A DNA stretch of 27,603 nucleotides from an uncultured Oscillospiraceae bacterium (GCA_910579545.1 CAJTVI010000031.1:1-27603), one strand, 5' to 3'. Positions 1 to 9,258 are shown, counted from the first letter of the stretch. Program-made: numbers and translations. Notes: a model not told the origin generated them from the letters alone.

Positions 1-111
1 GGCTTTCGGGGCAGGGGTCCTGTTGCCTTGAGAGACTGCTCCCACGCGTCCGGCCAGCGGATCCCTCTCCCCGGTTTGGACATTCCCCATTTTTGCGGAG
101 CCCGGCCGCGC

Positions 112-381
112 TTACTTTTTCCAGCGCTTGAGGGTGGGGAACCACTCCCGCATGGCCTGGCGGGCCTGGTCGGCGCTCATGCCCGGGTTGGCCCCGGTCA
201 TGTGCGGCACGCAGATCCCGATCATCTCCTCCATCCCGCCGTGAAAGGTAAACTCCCCTTTTTCAAAGCAGTAGCGGCAGTAGTCCTCGTTTTTGCTGCC
301 GTCGGCGTTGGTCCCGTACAAAGCCTCCTCCCCCATTGGCATCCCGCAGCTCTGGCAAAATTTCATCCCATTCTGTTCCAT
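112..381 (-). CDS. Small putative zinc-ribbon protein
   Basis: 89-aa protein with four cysteines in two CxxC pairs: CQSC near residues 9-12 and CRYC near residues 35-38. This is the layout of the 'putative zinc ribbon' family, in which the pairs bind a structural zinc. The C-terminal half (GGMEEMIGICVPHM, ending FPTLKRWKK) is also typical of that family. No enzyme motif, signal peptide or membrane segment is visible, so it is probably cytoplasmic. The start at 381 is preceded by AAAGGAG at a 9-nt gap; the open frame extends further upstream, but without a better ribosome site. It lies downstream of a strong terminator hairpin, so it is probably a separate unit from the WYL regulator. Function is unknown; the zinc-ribbon call rests on the cysteine pattern. 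Confidence 0.75.
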   Translation of the reverse strand: MEQNGMKFCQSCGMPMGEEALYGTNADGSKNEDYCRYCFEKGEFTFHGGMEEMIGICVPHMTGANPGMSADQARQAMREWFPTLKRWKK

Positions 382-519
382 CGGTTTCTTCTCCTTTTCC
401 GCCGGCGTCCCCCGGCCGGGCTGCGCGGGCCCCGCGCCCGCCCCGCCCTGAGACGCCGGCATCCTCTTGTTTTTTGTTGTTCGGTTGATAGCTGCGCTGC
501 TATGCTTTGAGGATACAGC

Positions 520-550
520 AAAAACCCTGACACCGTGTGTCAGGGTTTTT
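520..550. terminator. Bidirectional intrinsic terminator
   Basis: Perfect 14-bp stem (AAAAACCCTGACAC with its complement) around a CGT loop, flanked by A5 on one side and T5 on the other, so it can terminate on either strand. It lies between the WYL regulator and the zinc-ribbon gene, both on the minus strand, and most likely ends the regulator transcript about 180 nt after its stop codon. Confidence 0.85.
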
Positions 551-731
551 GAAAAAGTCTGCAATTTTTTTGCGGGGCGGCTTTCGGGAACGGCAAAAAA
601 GCCGCGCGCTTAAAAAACCGGCGAAGCAGCGTTTTTTATGGGAGGGCTGCCGATGAGGCGGTTCTGTAAGAAAACAAGGCCGCAGGTTTTTTGAACGCTT
701 TGAACCCTTTGTTTTCTTGTTTTGCAACCGC

Positions 732-1628
732 CTACTCCCGGTTTTTTTCGTAGATCTCCCTGGCCGCGTCCGCCAGCATCCCCCGCAGGTACGCCGGCTC
801 CAGCACCCGCACCTGCGGCCCCAGCGAGAGCAGGTAGCCCAGCAGCCAGTCGTCCACCGGCATCCGGGCGCGGGCAATGAGGCTGCCGTCCGGCTGGCGC
901 TCGATCCGGGCCGGGTCAAACTCGTCCCAGGCCCGCCAGCCCAGCCCGGGCGGGAAGCGCAGCGCCAGCTCGGGGAACTGGGGCTGGGGCCCGATCTCGC
1001 CGGCCGGGCAGGGCCGCGGCACAAACACCGTGTCGGTGAGGGTGAGCGCGGCGATGCGGTTGAGTTTAAAGATGCGGAAATCCTGCCGCTGCAAACAAAA
1101 GGCCTTGAGGTACCACTCCTTGGAGCGGAAGGCCAGCTTGAGCGGCTGCACCCGGCGCTGGCTGCGCTGGCCGGCCGTGTTCTCGTAGGTCAAAAGCACC
1201 TCCCGGTGCCGGGTCACCGCCGTTTTGAGGGTTTCGAACCGGGTATTGTCGCCGGAAAAATCGCCCCAGCGGGAAAAATCCACCTCCAGCCAGTCCCCCG
1301 CGTCCAGCCCGAACAGGGCCGACAGCTTGGTGAGGGTCCCGCCGCCCGCCGCCCGGCCGGTGGCCGCCATGCTTTGCAGGGTGGTGAGCAGTTCGAGCCG
1401 CTCCTCCTCGCTGAGGGCCGCCTTGTCCAGCACATAGCCCCGCAGCAGCCGGATGCCGCCGCCCCGCCCCGGCTCGGTATACACCGGGATGCCGCTGGCG
1501 CTTAAAGCCTCGATGTCCCGGTAGATGGTGCGCTGGCTCACCTCAAACTCCCGCGCCAGCTCGGACGCGGTCGCGCCGCCCTTTTCCACCAGGTAGTACA
1601 GGATGCGAAAGAGCCTGCCGTCCGCCAT
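732..1628 (-). CDS. HTH/WYL-domain transcriptional regulator (YafY/DeoR type)
   Basis: 298-aa protein. Residues 1-60 form a winged helix-turn-helix (ATASELAREFEVSQRTIYRD followed by a basic wing). A WYL domain spans about 135-215 and contains the literal W-Y-L at residues 172-174; a C-terminal WCX-like extension follows. WYL proteins bind DNA through the HTH and sense ligands, often nucleic-acid or nucleotide signals, through the WYL fold. The start at 1628 has GAGGAGG seven bases upstream, better than the upstream in-frame start. It is a single gene with terminator hairpins on both sides. Its target is unknown: neither neighbour has an obvious regulatory link to it. Confidence 0.88.
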   Translation of the reverse strand: MADGRLFRILYYLVEKGGATASELAREFEVSQRTIYRDIEALSASGIPVYTEPGRGGGIRLLRGYVLDKAALSEEERLELLTTLQSMAATGRAAGGGTLTKLSALFGLDAGDWLEVDFSRWGDFSGDNTRFETLKTAVTRHREVLLTYENTAGQRSQRRVQPLKLAFRSKEWYLKAFCLQRQDFRIFKLNRIAALTLTDTVFVPRPCPAGEIGPQPQFPELALRFPPGLGWRAWDEFDPARIERQPDGSLIARARMPVDDWLLGYLLSLGPQVRVLEPAYLRGMLADAAREIYEKNRE

Positions 1629-1680
1629 GCTGCTGCCTCCTCTCACTCGGACCCGACGCCCAGCGCGCGGCGGCTGCCGC

Positions 1681-1717
1681 GGGCGGCCCCAAGGGCCGCC
1701 CGGGCGGGGGGTTTTTT
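1681..1717 (+). terminator. GC-rich hairpin with distal T-run
   Basis: GGGCGGCCC-CAA-GGGCCGCCC is a perfect 9-bp stem with a 3-nt loop, followed after a G-rich stretch by six T residues on the plus strand. It sits between the amidase stop and the WYL start, both minus-strand genes. On the minus strand the hairpin lacks a U-run, so it would be only a pause or processing site there. Confidence 0.35.
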
Positions 1718-1746
1718 GGATGCGGCGTGTGGTAAAAGGCGGGGGG

Positions 1747-3921
1747 TTACCCCGGCAGGCTGTTCAATACCCCTTGGGCGATGGCGCCGGCCTCGATCCA
1801 GATGGTGGTCTCGTCCGCCACCTTCTCGTACTCCACCGGGTCGGTCATAAAGCCGGTTTCCAGCAGCACCGCCGGGCAGATGTTGGAGCGGGTAACATAG
1901 AAGTAATCGTAGAACACCCCGCGCTGGCGGCGGTTTACCGCGCCGCCCACCGCGGCCACTAAGTTTTCGGCCAGCGGCTTGCCCTCGGTGTAGAACCAGT
2001 AGGCCTCGATGCCGCCCTTGTTGGTCAGGTCGGAAACGAGGGCGGCGCTGTTGTGGTGTACCGCGATAAAAAAGTCCGGCTTGGCCTCGTTGAGCATCTC
2101 CACCCGCTCGCCCAGGGTGTAAAAGACGTCGGTATCGCGGGTCATGAGCACGGTGGCGCCCAGCTGCTCCAGCCGGGCCTTGGCCGCAAGGCCCAGCGCC
2201 AGGTTGACGTCCTTTTCCTGCGGGGCGGTCACCCCCGCCGCCCCCATCGCGCCGGTGTCGGTGTCGCCGTGGCCGGGGTCCAGCATCACGGTGATCCCGG
2301 CCAGCGGGGCCGCGGCCTCCCCCCGCCGGGGGGTGCGCTTTAAGTAGATCTGGGTGGTGCCGTCCACATAGTCCACATGGTAGCCCCAGAGGGGGGCGGC
2401 GTCCGAGAAGGTCATGGTCACCGAAAAGCCGGTGTTTACCGTGCCGGTCTCAAAGCTCTGCACCATGCCGGTGGAATCCGGCCACTGGCCGGTAAAGCCG
2501 GCCGAATAGAACTGCAGGGTAAGGACGTTGCCCTCCCAGATATGGTAGTAGAGCGGGGTGCCGCTGCCCTCGAACCGCAATATTTCATCGCCGTTTTCCA
2601 ACTCCTGCACCGTTACCCCGGTAAAGGCGGCGTCCGGCTCGTTGACCAGCTCGCAGTCCTTTGCCAGCACAAAATCGCCGCTCTGCAGCTGGTAAGCAAA
2701 GGTGTACTTGCCCCCGTAGGTCATGGGCAGGCTTTGGGCCACCTCGGCCAGCGCCCCCTCGTAGGCGGTCATTACAATAGCGTCCGGGTTGCCGGGCTGG
2801 CTCAGCACGCTGGCAAGGGTGGTGTTGATCCGCAGCTTGGTGCCCCAGGGCGCGGGCACCGAGCCGTCGCTGGTGGGGGCCGAACCGCTCCAGCCCGAGG
2901 AGGACCGGCGGTTGAAGTTGATGGCGACCTGCTGGCCCCCCTGCTCGGCCAGGATGGTGTTGGCCCCCATCGCCGCCGGCACTTCCAGCCCCCAGACCCC
3001 GCGCTCGCCGTACCTCTCGACTGTCTGGCCGTTGACCGTGAGGGTCTGGCCGGGGTCGCTGGTGCCCATGATGAACACCCGGTCGGTGTAGATCACCGCG
3101 CCGTCGGCCGGGTAGCTGACGCCCAGGGTCTGGGCCACCGGCTGGGCCAGCAGCGGCTGGGCCCCGCCGTCGGTTTGGGCCTGCTGGTCGCTCTGGGCAA
3201 ACTGGCGCAGCATCTGGGCGTTGGCGTTGTCCGCCTTGAGGGCGGTCAGGTCGCCCAGCACCGCCCCCGCGCCCTCCTGCCCCCGCAGCACCCCGGCCAG
3301 CACCGCCGGGCTTTCGTCCGCCCGCAGGAGGGTGCGGGTGCCGTCGGAATAGCGCAGGATGCCCTGTTCATCCGGCGCGGGGTCGGGCAAAAACACGGCC
3401 AGCCGGTATTTTTCGGCCAGGGTGCGCACCGCCCCGGCCAAAAGGCCGCTGGTGTCGGTGGTGAGGGGGTTGCCCGCCTCGTCGGTGGCCAGCAGCGCCA
3501 GCTGCACCCCGGCCTCGTTGGCCTGCCGTACAAGGTAATCCACCGCGTCAAAGTGGTGGAAGAGGGTGTCGTTGGCGGTGAGCGAGGGGAGGGGGGCCAG
3601 GGTCTCGTCCTTGACCCGGAAGAGCAGCCCCCCGCCGGCCCGGCCGGTAAACAGCAGGGTATCGGCCCCCTGCTGCTTTGCGGCGGCAAGGGTCTCGTCC
3701 AGGTACTGCTGCTGCTCCTCGGTGGTGTGGGCGGCCAAAAACCAGTTTTCCCACCCCTCGTCCAGTTCGGCGGCAAACCGCACCGGCTGGGAGAGAACGG
3801 CCGTGGCGGGCGCGGGCTGCATCAGCAGCACCAGCAGCACCGCCAGGGCGGCCAGCAGGGCCAGCGCCAAAAGGCAGACCAGCAGCGGGCCAAGGATGCT
3901 TTGTCTTGTTTTTGTTTTCAT
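1747..3921 (-). CDS. Membrane-anchored N-acetylmuramoyl-L-alanine amidase, multidomain
   Basis: 724-aa cell-wall hydrolase. Residues 12-36 form an uncleaved signal anchor (LLVCLLALALLAALAVLLVLL), placing the rest outside the membrane. Residues 45-250 look like a degenerate TIM-barrel, glycosidase-like module. Residues about 265-345 look like an Ig-like or glucodextranase-type beta domain. The C-terminal 180 residues are an Amidase_3 catalytic domain: DPGHG at 548-552 (zinc His), Glu in QEKDVNL, HHN at 622-624 and the catalytic Glu of LLETGF at 688. It would cut the amide bond between MurNAc and the stem peptide. The start is supported by AAGGAG five bases upstream and by the signal anchor that follows directly. 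No neighbouring cell-wall genes are visible. The catalytic domain is sure; the N-terminal module assignments are tentative. Confidence 0.9.
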   Translation of the reverse strand: MKTKTRQSILGPLLVCLLALALLAALAVLLVLLMQPAPATAVLSQPVRFAAELDEGWENWFLAAHTTEEQQQYLDETLAAAKQQGADTLLFTGRAGGGLLFRVKDETLAPLPSLTANDTLFHHFDAVDYLVRQANEAGVQLALLATDEAGNPLTTDTSGLLAGAVRTLAEKYRLAVFLPDPAPDEQGILRYSDGTRTLLRADESPAVLAGVLRGQEGAGAVLGDLTALKADNANAQMLRQFAQSDQQAQTDGGAQPLLAQPVAQTLGVSYPADGAVIYTDRVFIMGTSDPGQTLTVNGQTVERYGERGVWGLEVPAAMGANTILAEQGGQQVAINFNRRSSSGWSGSAPTSDGSVPAPWGTKLRINTTLASVLSQPGNPDAIVMTAYEGALAEVAQSLPMTYGGKYTFAYQLQSGDFVLAKDCELVNEPDAAFTGVTVQELENGDEILRFEGSGTPLYYHIWEGNVLTLQFYSAGFTGQWPDSTGMVQSFETGTVNTGFSVTMTFSDAAPLWGYHVDYVDGTTQIYLKRTPRRGEAAAPLAGITVMLDPGHGDTDTGAMGAAGVTAPQEKDVNLALGLAAKARLEQLGATVLMTRDTDVFYTLGERVEMLNEAKPDFFIAVHHNSAALVSDLTNKGGIEAYWFYTEGKPLAENLVAAVGGAVNRRQRGVFYDYFYVTRSNICPAVLLETGFMTDPVEYEKVADETTIWIEAGAIAQGVLNSLPG

Positions 3922-4099
3922 GGTGTCTCCTTATCCGGGCGGCGCGGCAAAGGGTTTGCCGCGCCCCGCGCGGGCAGCCCGGCGGCCGGGGCGGAGCCCC
4001 GGCGCGCGCTGCCGTATGTTTGGTGTCATCCCGTCAAAAAAGCTGCGGCCGCGGGGCCTTGCAGGTTTCGCGCGGCTGCCGCATGGTTCGACAGCTTTT

Positions 4100-4108
4100 A
4101 TTATAGCA
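4100..4108 (-). promoter_or_regulatory. Extended -10 promoter for the amidase
   Basis: On the minus strand TGCTATAAT is a perfect extended -10 element in an AT-rich patch about 175 nt upstream of the amidase start. No good -35 hexamer is seen at 17 bp, which is tolerated with an extended -10. Confidence 0.55.
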
Positions 4109-4343
4109 CATTTTGCCGCGCCGCACGATACGGGAATCTTTTACATTCCTTAACAAGGGCGCACACGCCGGCCGGCGGAAAAGGGGATGTGCCCGGCATG
4201 CGCGTTTTGGGCGGGGTCAGGGGCACAACCTTATGTATATGGCCCCGGCCGCCGCGCATATCCCTTTGGAGGCCGGCAAAAGGCTTTTCTCATCCTGTCC
4301 CGCGCTGGGGGAAGGGCCGCCAGCTGCTCCGGCCCGCGCCGTT

Positions 4344-4372
4344 TTGCGCCGCCGGGCAAACTATGGTATAAT
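4344..4372 (+). promoter_or_regulatory. Promoter upstream of the MYG1-family gene
   Basis: TTGCGC, 17-bp spacer, TATAAT, with TG one base before the -10 (extended -10). The predicted start near 4379 leaves a leader of about 290 nt before the MYG1 start codon. That leader contains the hairpins at 4438-4463 and 4556-4612. Confidence 0.6.
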
Positions 4373-4437
4373 AACACGAGCCCCAGGGGCAGAGCGCAAG
4401 CTTGGCAATAAACCAAAAAGCCCTGCCGCGGGCCAAA

Positions 4438-4463
4438 GCTAAGGCCAATATGGGGGCCTTAGC
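4438..4463 (+). other. Leader hairpin, 9-bp perfect stem
   Basis: GCTAAGGCC / GGCCTTAGC around an 8-nt loop, about 60 nt into the predicted MYG1 leader. A short T-run occurs only about 15 nt downstream, so it is a poor terminator by itself. It may be an RNA stability or attenuation element. Confidence 0.4.
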
Positions 4464-4555
4464 CTCCATGCCCCCCTTTTTGCATTTTATGGATGCGATG
4501 TTTCTGGAGTTTTGCCGGCGCAAAAAACACGGAACGCCGGACCATACCCCCTTTT

Positions 4556-4612
4556 GCCGCACGGAAATCCCGTGCGGCGGGATGGGGGTCCAGGGGGATG
4601 CATCCCCCTGGA
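4556..4612. repeat. REP-like double palindrome in the MYG1 leader
   Basis: Two adjacent palindromes: a 9-bp stem (GCCGCACGG / CCGTGCGGC, loop AAATC) at 4556-4578 and a perfect 24-bp palindrome at 4589-4612 centred on ATGCAT with G5/C5 arms. The architecture resembles dispersed intergenic palindromic repeats. No second copy is seen in this window, so dispersal is an inference. Confidence 0.5.
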
Positions 4613-4668
4613 ATCGCCCCTGTTTGCCCGCCACCCTGCCCGCACAGGGCACAAAGGAGGAGTACCGG

Positions 4669-5487
4669 ATGAAGATCCCCGCCCGCGCCTTTACCCACGG
4701 CGGCAAGTTCCACGCGGACGATGTGTTCAGCGCCGCCCTGCTCAGGCTGGTCCGGCCGGACATCACCATCCAGCGGGGCCTTAGCGTGCCGCCGGATTTT
4801 GACGGCCTCGTGTTTGACATTGGCGGCGGCATGTTCGACCACCACTCGGCCGACCGGGCGGTGCGCCGCAACGGCACCCCCTACGCCGCCTTTGGCCTTT
4901 TGTGGAAGGTGCTGGGGGCGCAGCTGGTGGGCGAGCACCAGGCCCGGCTGATCGACGAAAACTTTATCCAGCCGCTGGACCTCAACGACAACACCGGCTC
5001 GCCGGACAGCCTGGCCGACGCCATCGGCAGCTTTAACCCGCTCTGGGACGCAAAGGACGACCCGGACGCCTGCTTTGCCCGGGCGGTGGAGTTTGCGGGG
5101 GTGATCCTGCGCCGCCGCATCGAGGAGGCCAACGCCATCACCCGGGCCGACGAGCTGGTGCGCAAAGCCTACGCCAACATGCGGGACGGCATTGTGGTGC
5201 TGCCCTGCTACGCCCCCTGGAAAAACGCCCTCTACCGCACCGAGGCGCTGTTTGTGGTCTACCCCAGCCTGCGGGGCGGCTTTGCGGCCCAGTGCATCAA
5301 CGACACCCGCCGCAAGGCCCCCAAGCGGCCCTTCCCCGCCGGGTGGGCCGGCCTTGCCGACGAGGAGCTGCAGGCCGCCAGCGGCATTGCCGGGCTGCGC
5401 TTTTGCCACGCCAGCCGGTTTTTGGTGACCGGCGACACCAAGGAGGCCGTGCTGGCCGCCTGCCGCCAGACCCTGGGCCTGGGCTGA
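4669..5487 (+). CDS. MYG1 family protein (DHH-like metal-dependent hydrolase)
   Basis: 272-aa protein that begins with the family hallmark HGGKFHADDVFSAALL and continues with LVFDIGGGMFDHHSADRA, a DHH-type metal-binding motif. The conserved NDNTGSPDSLADAIGSFNP and late VTGD segments also fit. MYG1/UPF0160 proteins are DHH-superfamily relatives; the eukaryotic member has been described as a 3'-5' RNA exonuclease, and the bacterial role is poorly defined. The start at 4669 has AAGGAGG eight bases upstream. The open frame reaches back to 4402, but the added residues fall in the structured leader and have no ribosome site. It appears to be a single gene; the next gene starts about 190 bp later. 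No signal peptide, so probably cytosolic. Confidence 0.85.
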   Translation: MKIPARAFTHGGKFHADDVFSAALLRLVRPDITIQRGLSVPPDFDGLVFDIGGGMFDHHSADRAVRRNGTPYAAFGLLWKVLGAQLVGEHQARLIDENFIQPLDLNDNTGSPDSLADAIGSFNPLWDAKDDPDACFARAVEFAGVILRRRIEEANAITRADELVRKAYANMRDGIVVLPCYAPWKNALYRTEALFVVYPSLRGGFAAQCINDTRRKAPKRPFPAGWAGLADEELQAASGIAGLRFCHASRFLVTGDTKEAVLAACRQTLGLG

Positions 5488-5680
5488 GTTTTTTACCAAA
5501 TTTTTTGGGCCGCCCATTTTGAGGAAATTTGGGCGTCTAAGAACACGGGGGAGAGCCCCAAAAGGGGTCGGGGCGGGGGCCACGCGTGCCTTGCGCGGCG
5601 GCTCCCCCGCCCCGGCCCTGCCCGCCTCTGCCCCTTGCCCAGTTTTTGCCCAATTTTCCCGGCCGAAAGGACCGAACGCC

Positions 5681-5962
5681 ATGACCGATGCCCCCAAAGC
5701 CTGGGTCTACATGATGCGCTGCCGCAACGGCAGCCTTTACACCGGCTGGACCAACGACCTGGCCGGGCGGGCCGCCGCCCACATCGCCGGGCGGGGGGCG
5801 CGGTACACCCGCGCCTTCCGGGCGGTGGCGCTGGCCTGGGCCGAGCCCCAGCCCGACCGCGCGGCCGCGCTGCGCCGGGAGGCGGCGGTGAAAAAACTGA
5901 ATAAAGCCCAAAAAGAGGCCCTCGCCGCCGCCTGGGATGCCGCCGGGCGGCCGGGAACCTGA
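5681..5962 (+). CDS. GIY-YIG domain protein (YhbQ/UPF0213 type)
   Basis: 93-aa single-domain protein. The GIY-YIG core is visible as WVYMMRCRNGSLYTGWTNDL, followed by Arg in AGRAAAHIAGRGARYTRAF and the acidic residue in LRREAAVKKL. Length and motif order match stand-alone UPF0213 proteins, which have a nuclease fold but no settled physiological role. The first GIY element is VYM and the second YTG, which is normal for this subgroup. AAAGGA lies about 10 nt before the start at 5681. It lies in the same direction as the MYG1 gene and argG, but argG has its own promoter. Confidence 0.85.
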   Translation: MTDAPKAWVYMMRCRNGSLYTGWTNDLAGRAAAHIAGRGARYTRAFRAVALAWAEPQPDRAAALRREAAVKKLNKAQKEALAAAWDAAGRPGT

Positions 5963-6023
5963 GAATTTGACTTTTCCACAAAAAGAAAGCGGCAGCTCAA
6001 AAATCTTTGTGCAGGTTTCGGAT

Positions 6024-6051
6024 TTGCAAACCCCCGGATATTTTGTATAAT
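6024..6051 (+). promoter_or_regulatory. argGH promoter
   Basis: TTGCAA, 16-bp spacer, TATAAT. The predicted start near 6058 lies at the upstream edge of the ARG box, consistent with ArgR repression of argGH. Confidence 0.7.
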
Positions 6052-6062
6052 GAACCCTATAT

Positions 6063-6080
6063 CTTGTATTTTTATTCAAT
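6063..6080. promoter_or_regulatory. ARG box (putative ArgR/AhrC operator)
   Basis: CTTGTATTTTTATTCAAT; its reverse complement nearly matches the Bacillus ARG box consensus CATGAATAAAAATKCAAK. It lies just downstream of the argG -10, where binding would block promoter clearance. The arginine regulator itself is not in this window. Confidence 0.7.
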
Positions 6081-6081
6081 T

Positions 6082-6102
6082 CGCGGGGCGGGAGGCCCCG
6101 CG
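6082..6102 (+). other. Hairpin abutting the argG ribosome site
   Basis: CGCGGGGC / GCCCCGCG, perfect 8-bp stem with GGGAG loop, ending directly before the GGGAGGGGGAG ribosome-binding stretch of argG. It could protect the mRNA 5' end or tune translation; no ligand-binding architecture is visible. Confidence 0.5.
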
Positions 6103-6120
6103 GGAGGGGGAGCATCCAAC

Positions 6121-7350
6121 ATGAACAAGTCCGAGATCAAAAAGGTCGTGCTTGCCTATTCGGGCGGGCTGGACACCTCGATCATCATCCCGTGGCTCAA
6201 GGAGAACTACAACAACTGCGAGGTCATCGCGGTGAGCGCCGACGTGGGCCAGGGGGACGGCGAGCTGGAGGGCCTGGAGGAAAAGGCGCTGGCCAGCGGC
6301 GCGTCCAAGCTGTATATCGAGGACCTGCGCAGATCCTTTGTGGAGGACTATATCTGGCCCACCCTCAAGGCCGGGGCCAAATACGAGACCTACCTGCTGG
6401 GCACCAGCTTTGCCCGGCCGGCCATTGCCAAGCGGCTGGTGGAGATCGCCCGGGCCGAGGGGGCGCAGGCCATCTGCCACGGCTGCACCGGCAAGGGCAA
6501 CGACCAGGTGCGGTTTGAACTGGGCATCAAGGCCTTTGCGCCCGAGATGGCCATCATTGCCCCCTGGCGGGAGTGGGAGCTCCGCAGCCGGGAGGAGGAG
6601 ATCGAGTACGCCGAGGCGCACAAGATCCCCCTCAAGATCGACCGCAGCACCAACTACTCCAAGGATAAAAACCTCTGGCACCTCTCCCACGAGGGGCTGG
6701 ATCTGGAGAGCCCCGCGCACGAGGCGCCCACCCTCCGGCCCGGCTTTTTGGAGATGGGCCTTGCCCCCGAGCAGGCCCCGGACAAACCGACCTATCTTGA
6801 GCTGACCTTTGAAAAGGGGGTCCCCACCAAGGTGGACGGCGAGGCGCTGGACGCGGTGAGCCTGCTGGAGCGGCTCAACGCGGTGGGCGGGGCCAACGGC
6901 ATCGGCATTCTGGACCTTGTGGAGAACCGGCTGGTGGGCATGAAGAGCCGCGGCATCTACGAAACGCCGGGCGGCACCATCCTCTACTACGCCCACAGCC
7001 TTTTGGAGAGCATCACGCTGGATCGGGAGACCAGCCATTTTAAGGAGCTGGCCGCCCAAAAATACGCCGACCTTGTGTACAACGGCCTCTGGTTCACCCC
7101 TTTGCGGGAGGCGCTGGACGCCTTTGTGGATTCCACCCAGCAAACCGTGACCGGCAGGGTGCGGCTCAAATTGTACAAGGGCAACATGACCAGCGCGGGG
7201 CTTTTCAGCCCATACTCCCTCTACGACGAGCAGACCGCCAGCTTTGGCGAGGACGACGATTACGACCAGGCCGACGCAAAGGGCTTTATCAACCTGTTTG
7301 GGCTGTCCATCCGGGAGCGGGCCAAGCTCTCGGCCAACTGGGACGCGTAA
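6121..7350 (+). CDS. argG: Argininosuccinate synthase
   Basis: 409-aa enzyme that joins citrulline and aspartate with ATP to form argininosuccinate, the penultimate step of arginine synthesis, in the cytosol. The N-terminal PP-loop is intact (VVLAYSGGLDTS, residues about 9-20), followed by the ATP/citrulline motifs YLLGTSFARP, ICHGCTGKGNDQVRFE, APWREWELRSREEEIEYA and the STNYSKDKNLWHLSHEGLDL segment. Length matches the family. The start at 6121 follows a very strong purine-rich ribosome site; upstream in-frame codons lie across the promoter and ARG box and are rejected. It is followed 24 nt later by argH, forming a two-gene operon under the ARG box. Confidence 0.98.
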   Translation: MNKSEIKKVVLAYSGGLDTSIIIPWLKENYNNCEVIAVSADVGQGDGELEGLEEKALASGASKLYIEDLRRSFVEDYIWPTLKAGAKYETYLLGTSFARPAIAKRLVEIARAEGAQAICHGCTGKGNDQVRFELGIKAFAPEMAIIAPWREWELRSREEEIEYAEAHKIPLKIDRSTNYSKDKNLWHLSHEGLDLESPAHEAPTLRPGFLEMGLAPEQAPDKPTYLELTFEKGVPTKVDGEALDAVSLLERLNAVGGANGIGILDLVENRLVGMKSRGIYETPGGTILYYAHSLLESITLDRETSHFKELAAQKYADLVYNGLWFTPLREALDAFVDSTQQTVTGRVRLKLYKGNMTSAGLFSPYSLYDEQTASFGEDDDYDQADAKGFINLFGLSIRERAKLSANWDA

Positions 7351-7374
7351 GGCCGGCACCAAAGGAAGGGTACT

Positions 7375-8781
<1,407 letters not shown>

Positions 8782-8789
8782 GCCCCCGG

Positions 8790-8823
8790 GCCCGCCGGGG
8801 CACACAAAAAAGGCCCGGCGGGC
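8790..8823 (+). terminator. Probable argGH terminator
   Basis: GCCCGCCGGG / CCCGGCGGGC, perfect 10-bp stem with a 14-nt loop, starting 8 nt after the argH stop. The following U-tract is weak (GGTTTCC), so efficiency is uncertain. Confidence 0.6.
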
Positions 8824-8872
8824 GGTTTCCCTGTCTTTCGGCCGCCGCGGCCCTTCCCTTCTCTGGCCGCCG

Positions 8873-8992
8873 GCCGGCTTTCCTTTTCCCAGCCGGCTTT
8901 CTTTTCCCCCAGCCGGCTTTCTTTTCCCCCAGCCGGCTTTCCTTTCCCCCAGCCGGCTTTCCTTTTTCCCCGGCTGGCTTTCCTTTTTCCCA
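8873..8992. repeat. 20-bp tandem repeat, 6 units
   Basis: Six head-to-tail units of about 20 bp (consensus GCCGGCTTTCCTTTTCCCCA). The first is 19 bp, the middle ones nearly identical and the last more diverged (GCTGGC). It lies between argH and tRNA-Ser in a gap without genes. The period is not a multiple of three, so the open frames across it are not real proteins. One strand is pyrimidine-rich. Confidence 0.9.
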
Positions 8993-9028
8993 GCTGCTGG
9001 CGCGGCCCTCGGCCGCCGCCAAAACTGT

Positions 9029-9057
9029 TTGACGGCGCAAGGTTTTTTTGGTATAAT
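9029..9057 (+). promoter_or_regulatory. tRNA-Ser promoter
   Basis: TTGACG, 17-bp spacer, TATAAT, close to the sigma-A consensus. The predicted start is about 100 nt before the mature tRNA 5' end, implying a processed leader. Confidence 0.8.
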
Positions 9058-9166
9058 AATTTGCAGCCCGCCGGCGGCATTCGAAAGCCGGGCGGCGGGA
9101 ACGTGCGGCAGGCCGGCGCGCGGCCGGCCATCGCCCAAAAGGGGCAGCGCCCAGCAAACTGAATAT

Positions 9167-9258
9167 GGAGATGTACCCAAGCGGTTGAAGGGTCCGCACT
9201 CGAAATGCGGTAGGCGCCTAATCAGCGCGCGAGAGTTCGAATCTCTCCATCTCCGCCA
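9167..9258 (+). tRNA. tRNA-Ser(CGA), including encoded CCA
   Basis: The acceptor stem GGAGATG pairs with CATCTCC (9248-9254), followed by G and an encoded CCA. The anticodon stem CCGCA/TGCGG (9194-9198, 9206-9210) encloses the loop CTCGAAA with anticodon CGA at 9201-9203, which reads UCG. A long variable arm typical of class II tRNA-Ser is followed by the T-arm (GAGAGTTCGAATCTCTC). The 3' half from 9198 on also forms the attachment repeat of the element; because the repeat is exact, the tRNA is still intact. Its promoter is chromosomal, and its present terminator (9262-9299) was brought by the element. Confidence 0.97.
9198..9258 (+). repeat. attL, 61-bp direct repeat (tRNA 3' part)
   Basis: Identical to 27006-27066 over 61 bp; mismatches begin immediately on both sides. 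It covers the last base of the 5' anticodon stem through the CCA end, the usual target of tyrosine integrases in tRNA genes. Confidence 0.95.

Noticed and set aside
2377..4371. Long plus-strand open frame (664 codons) opposite the amidase
   Set aside because: It is antisense to a well-supported amidase in GC-rich DNA, has Gly/Ala/Arg-rich low-complexity translation, no ribosome site and no domain.
4459..5697. Minus-strand open frame opposite the MYG1-family gene
   Set aside because: Antisense to a recognised gene, compositionally biased, no start signal.
8873..8992. Possible CRISPR array
   Set aside because: Units are directly adjacent with no spacers, and no cas genes are nearby; it is a tandem repeat.
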